DNA of 22,483 bases from Betaproteobacteria bacterium (GTDB lineage Bacteria > Pseudomonadota > Gammaproteobacteria > Burkholderiales > SG8-41), in the NCBI GenBank assembly GCA_025356695.1, contig JANXSE010000010.1, forward strand, positions 1 to 22,483, in the 5' to 3' direction. The position numbers and the translations under genes are program-made. This document shows, piece after piece, positions 1 through 7,355 of this stretch. The first letter of the stretch is position 1, and each line of letters opens with the position of its first letter. The notes below the pieces were generated by a model. That model searched no databases, had not been told where the DNA came from, and saw nothing but the letters and a program-made list of their open reading frames with translations.

Positions 1-479
1 GGCCCGCTACCCGTCACCTTCGACACATCGACACCGAGTTCGCGTGCGAAGCGTCGCACCGACGGGCCGGCATGTGCCATGCGCGCTGCCGCGTCGTCAA
101 TGACCGGCATCTGCGGCGGCGTAGCCGCACTGCGTGGCGCAACGGGAGCAGCAACTTTGGGGGCCGCCGGTTTGGCCGGCGCAGCCGCAACGGGCGCGGG
201 GGCCGGCTTCGCGATTTCTTTCGCCGGCGCAGCTTCTGCGGCACTGGCTTCGAGCGTCATCACCAGCACGCCTTGCGAGACCTTGTCGCCGATCTTCACC
301 TTCAATTCTTTGACCACGCCGGACACCGGCGCCGGCACTTCCATCGTCGCCTTGTCGGACTCCAGCGTCATCAGCGGATCTTCGGCCGTCACGCTATCAC
401 CGGGCGCGACCAGTATTTCGATCACCGGAATGTTTTTGTAGTCGCCGATGTCGGGGACTTTGATTTCTACGAGGCTCAT
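1..479 (-). CDS. aceF: Pyruvate dehydrogenase E2, dihydrolipoamide acetyltransferase (N-terminal part, runs off window)
   Basis: This is the acetyl-transferring core subunit of the pyruvate dehydrogenase complex, which moves the acetyl group from E1 to CoA through a swinging lipoyl arm. The visible 159 residues start MSLVEIKVPDIGDY. A lipoyl domain follows, with the lipoyl-lysine motif ESDKATMEVPAP (Lys43), then an Ala/Pro-rich flexible linker (about 80-125). The beginning of the peripheral-subunit (E1/E3) binding domain reads SVRRFARELGVDVSKVTGSG. The catalytic acyltransferase domain lies beyond position 1. The ATG is 5 nt after the aceE stop, so the two genes are co-transcribed and probably translationally coupled. 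Only one lipoyl domain is visible before the linker; bacterial E2 proteins carry one to three. Confidence 0.93.
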   Translation of the reverse strand, partial: MSLVEIKVPDIGDYKNIPVIEILVAPGDSVTAEDPLMTLESDKATMEVPAPVSGVVKELKVKIGDKVSQGVLVMTLEASAAEAAPAKEIAKPAPAPVAAAPAKPAAPKVAAPVAPRSAATPPQMPVIDDAAARMAHAGPSVRRFARELGVDVSKVTGSG

Positions 480-484
480 CTGCG

Positions 485-3154
485 CTATACCGTGGTCGGG
501 TTCGGCTTCTCGGGATTGATGCCGTATTTGCTGATCGCTGCGGCAACGGTCGATTGCGGCACCAGTTCCTCGTCGGCCAGCGATTTGAGCGCGGCGACGG
601 CGACGTAATGGCGGTTGACTTCAAAAAAGCCGCGCAGTTTTTCGCGCGTGTCCGAGCGGCCGAAGCCGTCGGTGCCGAGCGCGAGAAATTTACGCCCCGG
701 AATAAAGCCGCGCACCTGGTCGGCAAACAGCTTCATGTAATCGGTGGCGGCGATCACCGGCCCGTTGCGGTCTTTCAGGCATTCTTCGATGTGCGCGAGG
801 CGCGGCGGCTTTTCCGGATGCAGCATGTTCCAGCGCTGCACGTCGAGACCGTCGCGGCGCAGTTCGTTGAAACTGGTCACGCTCCAGATATCGGCCGAGA
901 CGCCGTATTCCTTTTCCAGCAGGTCGGCACCGGCGATGACTTCGCGCAGGATCGTGCCGCTGCCGAGCAGCTGCACCTTGGGCGCGCCTTTTTTGCCCTT
1001 GCCTTCGCGCAGCAGATACATGCCCTTGAGAATGCCGGCTTCGGCGCCCTCGGGCATCGCCGGATGCTCGTAGTTTTCATTCATTACCGTAATGTAGTAA
1101 TAAACGTCTTCCTGCACCTGATACATGCGGCGCATGCCGTCCTGGATGATGACGGCGAGTTCGTAGGCGTAGGTCGGATCGTAGGACACGCAGTTCGGAA
1201 TGGTCGCCGCCTGCAGATGGCTGTGGCCGTCTTCGTGCTGCAGGCCTTCGCCGTTGATGGTGGTGCGGCCGGCGGTGCCGCCCAACAGGAAGCCGCGCGC
1301 GCGCATATCGCCCGCCGCCCACGCCAGATCACCGATGCGCTGGAAGCCGAACATCGAGTAATAGATGTAGAACGGAATCATCGGAATGCCGTGCGTGCTG
1401 TACGAAGTCGCGGCGGCAATCCATGACGACATGGCGCCGGCCTCGTTGATGCCTTCTTCGAGGATCTGGCCCTTCTTGTCTTCCTTGTAGAACATCAGCT
1501 GCTCGGAATCCTGCGGCGTATAAAGCTGGCCGACGTGCGAATAAATGCCGAGCTGGCGGAACATGCCTTCCATCCCGAACGTTCTGGATTCGTCGGGCAC
1601 AATAGGCACGACGAATTTGCCGATTTTCTTGTCGCGCACCAGCGTGGTGAGTATGCGCACGAAGGCCATCGTCGTCGACATTTCGCGACCTGCACCCGAC
1701 GCCTTGAGCAGCGCATCGAAGGCCGACAGCGGCGGCACTTCGAGCGGCGCGGCCTTCTGGCGGCGCGCCGGCAGATAACCGCCGAGCGCGGCGCGGTGGT
1801 CACGCATATAAGTCAGCTCGGGTGAACCTTCCTCGAACGTCAGATACGGCACCTCCTCAAGCTTTTCATCGGGCACCGGAATATCGAAGCGGTCGCGGAA
1901 GGTCTTTATCGACTCGGTGCCCATCTTCTTCTGCTGATGGGTGATGTTCTGCGATTCACCGGCCTCGCCCATGCCGTAACCCTTGATGGTCTTGGCGAGA
2001 ATTACCGTCGGTTGCCCGCTGTGCTTGACCGCCGCCGCATAGGCCGCGTAGACCTTGTGCGGGTCGTGACCGCCGCGATTCAGGCGCCAGATATCGTCGT
2101 CCGACATAGTCGACACCAGTTCGAGCAGTTCCGGATATTTGCCGAAGAAATGTTTGCGCACGTAGGCGCCGTCCTTCGACTTGAAGGTCTGGAACTCGCC
2201 GTCGACGCATTCGTTGAGGCGTTTGAGCAGCAGACCCTTGGTGTCGCGCGCAAACAGCGAATCCCAGTAGCCGCCCCAGATCACCTTGATCACGTTCCAG
2301 CCGGCGCCGCGGAAATTGGCTTCAAGTTCCTGGATGATCTTGCTGTTGCCGCGTACCGGGCCGTCGAGGCGCTGCAGATTGCAATTGATGACGAAAACGA
2401 GGTTGTCGAGTTTTTCGCGACCCGCCAGCGAAATTGCGCCGAGCGATTCGGGCTCGTCCATTTCGCCGTCGCCCATGAAGGCCCAGACCTTGCGACCCTG
2501 CGGCTGGATGATTTCGCGGTCGCGCAAATAACGCATGAAGCGCGCCTGATAAATCGCCATCAAGGGGCCGAGGCCCATCGACACTGTCGGGAACTGCCAG
2601 AAGTCCGGCATCAGCCACGGATGCGGATACGACGACAGGCCCTTGCCATCGACTTCCTGACGGAAGTTGTCCATCTGTTCTTGCGTCAGGCGGCCGAGCA
2701 AAAACGCGCGCGCATACACGCCGGGTGCCGAGTGGCCCTGTACGAACACCATGTCGCCGCCGAAATTGTCGCTTGGCGCGCGCCAGAAATGGTTGTAGCC
2801 GACGTCGTACAAGGTCGCGGCCGACGCAAAGCTGGCGATGTGACCGCCGACGTTGGTGTGTTTGTTGGCGCGCACCACCATCGCCATCGCGTTCCAGCGC
2901 ACATAGGCGCGAATGCGGTTTTCGATTTCATGGTCGCCGGGCGAACGCTCTTCCTGGCCGGCCAGGATCGTGTTGCAGTAAGCGGTGTTGGCCGAAAACG
3001 GCAGATAGGCGCCATTGCGCCGCGCCTTCTCAACCAGTTGTTCGAGCAAATATTGCGCGCGTTCCGCGCCTTCCTGACGAATGACCGAATCGAGGGCGTC
3101 CAGCCATTCCTGGGTTTCCTGAGGATCGACGTCAGGAATATCCTGCATATCCAT
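485..3154 (-). CDS. aceE: Pyruvate dehydrogenase E1 component, homodimeric type
   Basis: It decarboxylates pyruvate with thiamine diphosphate and reductively acetylates the lipoyl group of E2, feeding acetyl-CoA to the TCA cycle and, here, to thiolase and PHA synthesis. The 889-residue length fits the single-chain alpha2 E1 of proteobacteria rather than the alpha2beta2 type. The thiamine-diphosphate/Mg motif GDGEMDEPES is followed by the aspartate/asparagine segment LVFVINCNLQRLDGPVRGN. The N-terminus MDMQDIPDVDPQETQEWLDA is typical of AceE. The ATG at 3154 is preceded by an AAGGTAG ribosome binding site; a second in-frame ATG lies two codons downstream. It is the first gene of aceE-aceF, behind its own promoter. 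No frameshift or missing motif was seen. Confidence 0.97.
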   Translation of the reverse strand: MDMQDIPDVDPQETQEWLDALDSVIRQEGAERAQYLLEQLVEKARRNGAYLPFSANTAYCNTILAGQEERSPGDHEIENRIRAYVRWNAMAMVVRANKHTNVGGHIASFASAATLYDVGYNHFWRAPSDNFGGDMVFVQGHSAPGVYARAFLLGRLTQEQMDNFRQEVDGKGLSSYPHPWLMPDFWQFPTVSMGLGPLMAIYQARFMRYLRDREIIQPQGRKVWAFMGDGEMDEPESLGAISLAGREKLDNLVFVINCNLQRLDGPVRGNSKIIQELEANFRGAGWNVIKVIWGGYWDSLFARDTKGLLLKRLNECVDGEFQTFKSKDGAYVRKHFFGKYPELLELVSTMSDDDIWRLNRGGHDPHKVYAAYAAAVKHSGQPTVILAKTIKGYGMGEAGESQNITHQQKKMGTESIKTFRDRFDIPVPDEKLEEVPYLTFEEGSPELTYMRDHRAALGGYLPARRQKAAPLEVPPLSAFDALLKASGAGREMSTTMAFVRILTTLVRDKKIGKFVVPIVPDESRTFGMEGMFRQLGIYSHVGQLYTPQDSEQLMFYKEDKKGQILEEGINEAGAMSSWIAAATSYSTHGIPMIPFYIYYSMFGFQRIGDLAWAAGDMRARGFLLGGTAGRTTINGEGLQHEDGHSHLQAATIPNCVSYDPTYAYELAVIIQDGMRRMYQVQEDVYYYITVMNENYEHPAMPEGAEAGILKGMYLLREGKGKKGAPKVQLLGSGTILREVIAGADLLEKEYGVSADIWSVTSFNELRRDGLDVQRWNMLHPEKPPRLAHIEECLKDRNGPVIAATDYMKLFADQVRGFIPGRKFLALGTDGFGRSDTREKLRGFFEVNRHYVAVAALKSLADEELVPQSTVAAAISKYGINPEKPNPTTV

Positions 3155-3177
3155 AGTTCTACCTTTTTGGGGTTGTC

Positions 3178-3228
3178 GGTGTCTGGTTGGTAAGACACCC
3201 CTGGGCCGGCATTGGCGCTTTTGGCGCC
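3178..3228 (-). promoter_or_regulatory. Structured 5' leader of aceE (two hairpins)
   Basis: Two inverted repeats lie in the leader predicted from the aceE promoter. One has arms GGTGTC/GACACC (3178-3183 and 3194-3199) around a 10-nt loop. The other has arms GGCGC/GCGCC (3214-3218 and 3224-3228) around a 5-nt loop. The first sits just upstream of the aceE ribosome binding site. They could stabilise the transcript or tune translation, but the stems are short and either may be fortuitous in GC-rich DNA. No PdhR-like operator was recognised. Confidence 0.35.
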
Positions 3229-3243
3229 GCGCGGTTTTTTACC

Positions 3244-3252
3244 ATTATATCA
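3244..3252 (-). promoter_or_regulatory. Extended -10 promoter for aceE-aceF
   Basis: On the minus strand the sequence reads TGATATAAT, a full consensus extended -10 (TG-n-TATAAT). The hexamers 16-17 bp upstream (TTCGGC or GTTCGG) are poor -35 matches, as expected for extended -10 promoters. Transcription would start near 3237 and give a leader of about 83 nt. The position between the upstream hydratase gene and aceE indicates that aceEF can be transcribed independently of the phaC cluster. Confidence 0.6.
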
Positions 3253-3313
3253 TTGCATTGAAGGCGCCGAACGGGCGCAACGCCGGCGCCAAACCCGACT
3301 CAACGGCGTGGCA

Positions 3314-4099
3314 TTACGCGCCCTTGAATTGCGCCGCGCGTTTTTCCAGAAACGCGGTCATACCCTCAAGGCGGTCGGCGCTACCGAAGGTCAATGCGAA
3401 CAAGCTCGTTTCCAGCGCACAGGCATTGGCGAGATCCATATCGAGGCCACGCCGCACTGCCTGCTTGCAGGCGCGCACCGCAAGCGGCGCTTTCGCCGCA
3501 ATCAGACGCGCCTGGGCGAGGCCGGTGTTCATCAGCGCATCGGCAGCGACCATTTGATTGACCAGACCGATGCGCAACGCCTCGTCGGCCTTGATCTGCC
3601 GGCCCGTCGTGACGAGTTCCATCGCCAGCGCGCGACCGACGCGACGCGCCAGACGTTGCGTGCCGCCAAAGCCCGGCGGAATGCCGAGATTCACTTCGGG
3701 CTGGCCGAACACGGCGCGTTCGGACGCGATCATCCAGTCGCAGGCGAGCGCCAGTTCACAACCGCCGCCCAGCGCATAACCGTTGACCAGCGCGATCGCC
3801 GGCACCGGCAGTTCTTCGATGACGCGTGCGGCGTGCTGCCCGGCTTCTGAAAAAGCAAAGGCCTGCTGCGCATTCATCGGTTTCATCGCCGCGATATCAG
3901 CGCCGGCGACAAATGCTTTTTCTCCCGCACCGGTCATCAGCAGGGCGCGTGCGGCACCGTCGGCGGCAACGCGACCGCATGCGTGGACGATTTCGTCGAG
4001 CATCACCGCGTTCAGCGCATTGAGCGCCTGCGGGCGATTGACGGTCAGCACATAAATGCCGGGTTCAGCGTGTTCGAGAGTGATGTTCTGATAGGTCAT
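3314..4099 (-). CDS. Enoyl-CoA hydratase (crotonase family)
   Basis: It hydrates 2-enoyl-CoA to 3-hydroxyacyl-CoA in beta-oxidation, a possible monomer supply for PHA. The 261-residue protein has the crotonase fold motifs. The oxyanion-hole segment AFVAGADIAAM is at about 62-72. Both catalytic glutamates are present, Glu115 in GGGCELALACD and Glu135 in FGQPEVNLGIPPGFGGTQRL, supporting a true hydratase. The frame stays open for 58 codons upstream of the chosen ATG. The start at 4099 is fixed by a perfect AGGAGG five bases upstream and by the family's usual N-terminus. The stop of the upstream dehydrogenase is 19 bp away, so both belong to the phaC operon. Exact chain-length preference cannot be read from the sequence. 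Confidence 0.92.
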   Translation of the reverse strand: MTYQNITLEHAEPGIYVLTVNRPQALNALNAVMLDEIVHACGRVAADGAARALLMTGAGEKAFVAGADIAAMKPMNAQQAFAFSEAGQHAARVIEELPVPAIALVNGYALGGGCELALACDWMIASERAVFGQPEVNLGIPPGFGGTQRLARRVGRALAMELVTTGRQIKADEALRIGLVNQMVAADALMNTGLAQARLIAAKAPLAVRACKQAVRRGLDMDLANACALETSLFALTFGSADRLEGMTAFLEKRAAQFKGA

Positions 4100-4104
4100 G
4101 ACGT

Positions 4105-4110
4105 CCTCCT
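4105..4110 (-). promoter_or_regulatory. Ribosome binding site AGGAGG of the enoyl-CoA hydratase
   Basis: A consensus AGGAGG sits 5 nt before the ATG at 4099. It decides the start against the much longer open frame upstream, which overlaps the preceding dehydrogenase gene. Confidence 0.8.
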
Positions 4111-4118
4111 GGTTCGGC

Positions 4119-4886
4119 TTACTTCGCCGCCATGCGGATCGCGCCGTCGAGACGGATCGTTTCCGCATTAAGCATGGGGTTCTCGATGATGAAGACGGCG
4201 AGCCGCGCGTATTCCTCGGGCTTGCCGAGACGCGACGGAAACGGCACCTGCGCGCCGAGCGAGGCGCGCACATCCTCCGGCATTGCGGCCAGCATCGGCG
4301 TGTCGAAGATGCCCGGCGCGATCGTCATGACGCGGATGCCGACGCGCGTCAGTTCGCGCGCAATCGGCAGCGCCATCGCGGCGACGCCGGCTTTCGATGC
4401 ACTGTAGGCGGCCTGGCCGATCTGGCCTTCGAAGGCGGCGACCGAGGCGGTATTGATGATGATGCCGCGCTCGCCGTCGGCATTGGGCGCGTTGGCGGTC
4501 ATCGCCTGCGCAGTAAGGCGCAGCACGTTGAAACTGCCGACTAGGTTGATGTTGATAATACGGCTGAACGCGTCGAGTGCGTGCGGGCCGTTGCGGCCGA
4601 GCACGCGTTCGGCCGGCGCCACGCCGGCGCAATTAATGAGGCCGTGCAATGCGCCGAAGGTCTTGACCGCCGTATCGACGGCGCGCTGCACCTGCGCTTC
4701 ATTGGTCACATCGGTTTCGACAAAGCGCGCGCTCGTGCCGAGACTTTTTGCAAATGCCTCACCCGCCGCGGCATTGAGATCGGCGAGCACCACCCTGCCG
4801 CCGCCGTCAACCAGTTGCCGTGCCGTTGCCGCGCCTAGACCCGATGCGCCGCCGGGAATCAGAAAACTATGGTCTTTGATCTGCAT
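4119..4886 (-). CDS. 3-hydroxyacyl-CoA dehydrogenase, HSD10-type short-chain dehydrogenase
   Basis: It is an NAD-dependent SDR related to type 10 17-beta-hydroxysteroid / 3-hydroxy-2-methylbutyryl-CoA dehydrogenase, oxidising 3-hydroxyacyl-CoA to 3-ketoacyl-CoA. The 255 residues match that family's usual length. Visible elements are the nucleotide-binding loop PGGASGLG (11-18), Asp36 in LADLN, the NCAG motif (85-88), catalytic Ser148, and YSASK with Tyr161 and Lys165. The usual Thr of TGGASGLG is Pro here. The ATG at 4886 gives [10 protein letters not shown], matching family N-termini; an in-frame TTG three codons upstream is possible. No strong ribosome binding site is seen. The gene lies 23 bp after phaC and 19 bp before the hydratase, so consecutive beta-oxidation steps are co-transcribed. 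Confidence 0.87.
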   Translation of the reverse strand: MQIKDHSFLIPGGASGLGAATARQLVDGGGRVVLADLNAAAGEAFAKSLGTSARFVETDVTNEAQVQRAVDTAVKTFGALHGLINCAGVAPAERVLGRNGPHALDAFSRIININLVGSFNVLRLTAQAMTANAPNADGERGIIINTASVAAFEGQIGQAAYSASKAGVAAMALPIARELTRVGIRVMTIAPGIFDTPMLAAMPEDVRASLGAQVPFPSRLGKPEEYARLAVFIIENPMLNAETIRLDGAIRMAAK

Positions 4887-4909
4887 GGCGGGCAAATAAA
4901 GCGAACGGG

Positions 4910-6709
4910 TTAACCAGCGGCGAGTTTAACCTTTACGTAAGAACCCGGCGCATCCTCGATCGCCGGCAGCTTGCCGGTCCCCGCTTCGCGCGCCGGGATT
5001 TTTTCCAGTGCGCGCGTTTGCGCCCATTGCGCCCAGTCGGTCCACCACGAACCGGGTTGCTGGTCCGCGCCGTCGAACCAGTCCTGCGGCGTATCGGCGA
5101 GTTTGTCTCGCGTCCAGTAACAATATTTGTTCGCCACCGGCGGATTGATGATGCCGGCAATGTGGCCGGAGCCGCCGAGCACGAAGCGTGTCTCGCCGGC
5201 AAACAATTGGGCGCCGGCGTAGGTCGATTTCCACGGCGCGATATGGTCTTCAATCGTCGAGATGAAGTAGGCCGGTGTTTTTACCTTGGTGATATCAATT
5301 GCCACGCCGTCGAGCGTGATACCGCCGGGCTCGCACAGGACATTGCGCAAATACATGTTGCGCAGATAGAAGCTGTGCATGGCCGCTGGCATGCGTGTGG
5401 AGTCCGAATTCCAGTAGAGCAGATCGAACGGAAACGGCGATTTGCCGAGCAGATAGTTGTTGACGACGAACGACCAGATCAGGTCGTTGGCGCGCAACAT
5501 GTTGAAGGTATGCGCCATCTCGCTGCCCTCAAGGTAGCCGCGCTCCTCCATTTTTTTCTCGAGGTTCGCAACCTGCTGTTCGTCGATGAAGACCTCGAGT
5601 TCGCCCGGTTCGGCGAAGTCGATCATGGTGGCAAAGAAGGTTGCGCTCGCAATACGTTTGTCTTTTTTGGCAGCGAGATAGCCGAGTGTGCTGGCCAGCA
5701 GCGTGCCGCCGAGGCAAAAGCCGATCGCGTTGACGGATTTCTCGCCGGTGGCCCGTTCGATCGCGGCGAGCGCGGCGAGCGGCCCGTTCTTCATGTAATC
5801 GTCGAAGGTGCAACGCGCATGCTCGGTGTCCGGATTCACCCACGACACCATGAACACGGTATGCCCCTGCGCTACCGCCCAGCGCACGAACGAATTGTTC
5901 TCGCGCATGTCGAGGATGTAGAACTTGTTGATCCACGGCGGAATGATCAGCAGCGGGCGGCGCCAGACCTCGGGGGTGGACGGCGAATACTGGATCAACT
6001 GCATCAACTCGTTTTGATAAACCACCTTGCCCGGCGTGGTGGCGAGATTGCGGCCGACCGCGAACGCCGATGGGTCGCTCATCTTCACGCGCAGCTGCTG
6101 GCCGTTGCCGGACTCCATGTCGTCGAGCAGATTGTTCAGGCCCTTGACCAGATTCTGCCCGTGCGTGCTCAGTGTTTCGCGCAACACCTCCGGGTTGGTC
6201 GCCAGAAAATTGCTCGGCGACAGCGCATCGATGTACTGGCGCGTGTAGAAATCAACTTTCTTCGAAGCCGCCTCGTCGAGCCCCTCGACACTGCCGACCA
6301 TCTGGTGCAGGTTGCGCGACGCAATCAGATACGACTGTTTGATGTAATCGAAAAGAAAATTCTGTTCCCAGTCGTCATGCTTGAAGCGGCGATCGCCTTT
6401 GGCCGGCGCAATGACCGCCTGCGCGTCGAGGCCCCAGAAGCGCAGCATGGTGTTGTGCCATAGCGACGTATAGTCCTGCCACATCTTGACGTGCATTTCG
6501 GCCAGTTTCGCCGGATCGGAGAACAGCTTGCCCGCCATGTCATAAAACGCCTGGGCAACGCCAAGTTCGTCTTTGAAAGCCGGCGCGCCCTTGCCTTGAT
6601 GGCTGGCCATGTAACGGCTGACGATCTGGCTGCTGCGTTGGGCGATCTCGGCATAGGCCTTGGCGAGTTCGGCCGGATCAAAGGCGGGCTTCGTTTGCGA
6701 TTCGGTCAC
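4910..6709 (-). CDS. phaC: Class I polyhydroxyalkanoate synthase
   Basis: It polymerises (R)-3-hydroxyacyl-CoA into PHA on the surface of storage granules. The 599 residues include the N-terminal synthase domain (about 60-250) and an alpha/beta-hydrolase catalytic domain. The lipase-like box GFCLGG carries the nucleophile Cys332. Asp488 ([10 protein letters not shown]) and His516 (GGSGHIAGI) complete the triad. Length and architecture indicate class I (single-subunit, short-chain monomers). The start is GTG at 6709 with GGAGA about 8 nt upstream. It is the first gene of a minus-strand operon with the HSD10-type dehydrogenase and enoyl-CoA hydratase, divergent from a MerR regulator whose probable operator sits in the phaC promoter. 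No phaB or phasin gene is visible in the window. Confidence 0.96.
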   Translation of the reverse strand: MTESQTKPAFDPAELAKAYAEIAQRSSQIVSRYMASHQGKGAPAFKDELGVAQAFYDMAGKLFSDPAKLAEMHVKMWQDYTSLWHNTMLRFWGLDAQAVIAPAKGDRRFKHDDWEQNFLFDYIKQSYLIASRNLHQMVGSVEGLDEAASKKVDFYTRQYIDALSPSNFLATNPEVLRETLSTHGQNLVKGLNNLLDDMESGNGQQLRVKMSDPSAFAVGRNLATTPGKVVYQNELMQLIQYSPSTPEVWRRPLLIIPPWINKFYILDMRENNSFVRWAVAQGHTVFMVSWVNPDTEHARCTFDDYMKNGPLAALAAIERATGEKSVNAIGFCLGGTLLASTLGYLAAKKDKRIASATFFATMIDFAEPGELEVFIDEQQVANLEKKMEERGYLEGSEMAHTFNMLRANDLIWSFVVNNYLLGKSPFPFDLLYWNSDSTRMPAAMHSFYLRNMYLRNVLCEPGGITLDGVAIDITKVKTPAYFISTIEDHIAPWKSTYAGAQLFAGETRFVLGGSGHIAGIINPPVANKYCYWTRDKLADTPQDWFDGADQQPGSWWTDWAQWAQTRALEKIPAREAGTGKLPAIEDAPGSYVKVKLAAG

Positions 6710-6756
6710 TTTGAATCTCCGTTTTTCAGCAGATCAAGCTTGACGATCAATCAGTA

Positions 6757-6786
6757 GACATAACGTTAACGTTAACGTAATATCAA
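6757..6786 (-). promoter_or_regulatory. Putative phaC promoter with operator in the spacer
   Basis: On the minus strand a TTGATA -35 candidate (6781-6786) and a TATGTC -10 candidate (6757-6762) are separated by 18 bp. That spacer is filled by the palindrome ACGTTAACGTTAACGT. An operator within a long spacer is the classic architecture of MerR-regulated promoters. The -10 is weak, which also fits an activator- or untwisting-dependent promoter. Inferred from sequence only. Confidence 0.5.
6761..6781. promoter_or_regulatory. Palindromic operator 1 of the MerR/LiuR-like regulator
   Basis: The segment contains overlapping copies of ACGTTAACGT and forms the perfect 16-bp palindrome ACGTTAACGTTAACGT (6763-6778). 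Its right part, TAACGTTAACGTAA (6767-6780), matches the 14-bp operator on the other side of the regulator gene at 13 of 14 positions. LiuR-type MerR regulators are known to bind palindromes of this TTACGTWWACGTAA type. It lies between the divergent phaC and merR genes and could control both. Confidence 0.75.
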
Positions 6787-6830
6787 TTTCGGCTAAGGCT
6801 ACATATCAGACCAATATATTGCAACGCACA

Positions 6831-7232
6831 ATGACAGTATACACGATTACCGATTTGGCAAAAGAGTTCGGCCTCACCACGCGCGCGATCCGCCATTATG
6901 AAGACGAAGGGCTGCTCAATCCGGCGCGCGATGGCAACAATCGACTGTTCAGCAGCCGTGACCGCGTGCGCCTCAAACTTGCCCTGCGCGGCAAGCGCCT
7001 GGGCTTCAGCCTCGCGGAGATCCGCGAGTTGTTCGACCTCTACGACAACGCGCGCGACGAACGCGCACAACTCGAAGCACTGCTCGGCAAACTCGGGCGC
7101 CATCGCGCTCAACTTGAACAGCGTAGCGAAGATCTTGCCGTGATGCTCAACGAAATCACTTTTTTCGAGAACCAGTGTCGCAAGCAGTTGGCGGCCGATG
7201 CAGGCAAAAAAATCCGGGATGGGTCTGAATGA
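6831..7232 (+). CDS. MerR-family transcriptional regulator, LiuR-like
   Basis: It is a dimeric DNA-binding regulator of 133 residues. The N-terminal winged helix-turn-helix reads YTITDLAKEFGLTTRAIRHY, followed by EDEGLLNPARDGNNRLFS, very like LiuR regulators of branched-chain amino acid and fatty-acid degradation. A helical dimerisation region follows (about 75-115), rich in Glu, Leu and Arg. No C-terminal metal-binding cysteine cluster is present; the single Cys lies near the end (FFENQCRKQL), so it is not a metal sensor of the MerR/CueR type. The ATG at 6831 is preferred because it gives the family N-terminus MTVYTITDLA; an in-frame TTG at 6819 is the alternative. Matching operators lie on both sides, suggesting control of phaC, itself and the thiolase operon, probably sensing an acyl-CoA (inference). 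Confidence 0.88.
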   Translation: MTVYTITDLAKEFGLTTRAIRHYEDEGLLNPARDGNNRLFSSRDRVRLKLALRGKRLGFSLAEIRELFDLYDNARDERAQLEALLGKLGRHRAQLEQRSEDLAVMLNEITFFENQCRKQLAADAGKKIRDGSE

Positions 7233-7255
7233 TGCTGCGCAAAACATAATTACCT

Positions 7256-7269
7256 TTACGTTAACGTAA
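7256..7269. promoter_or_regulatory. Palindromic operator 2, upstream of the thiolase operon
   Basis: TTACGTTAACGTAA is a perfect 14-bp palindrome located 24 bp after the regulator stop and 86 bp before the thiolase ATG. It matches the operator in the phaC promoter at 13 of 14 positions. An AT-rich stretch immediately downstream (TTTAATAAT) could supply the -10, but no convincing -35 was found. Confidence 0.75.
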
Positions 7270-7355
7270 TTTAATAATCATCAAATTTTGGACTATTCTG
7301 GCGGCTTTCTGGCTACATTGGCTATTGTTTGAAATTCATTCGCACGGGAGTAAGC

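Noticed and set aside
1937..3193. A 418-codon plus-strand open frame antisense to aceE
   Set aside because: It is fully opposite the well-supported aceE gene, is rich in Arg/His/Ala as expected from reverse GC-rich codons, and resembles no family.
4100..4273. Upstream extension of the enoyl-CoA hydratase frame to 4273
   Set aside because: It overlaps the dehydrogenase gene in another frame, while the ATG at 4099 has a perfect AGGAGG and the family's N-terminus.
5018..6463. A 481-codon plus-strand open frame antisense to phaC
   Set aside because: Its length follows from GC-rich codon bias on the opposite strand; phaC has all catalytic motifs and this frame has none.
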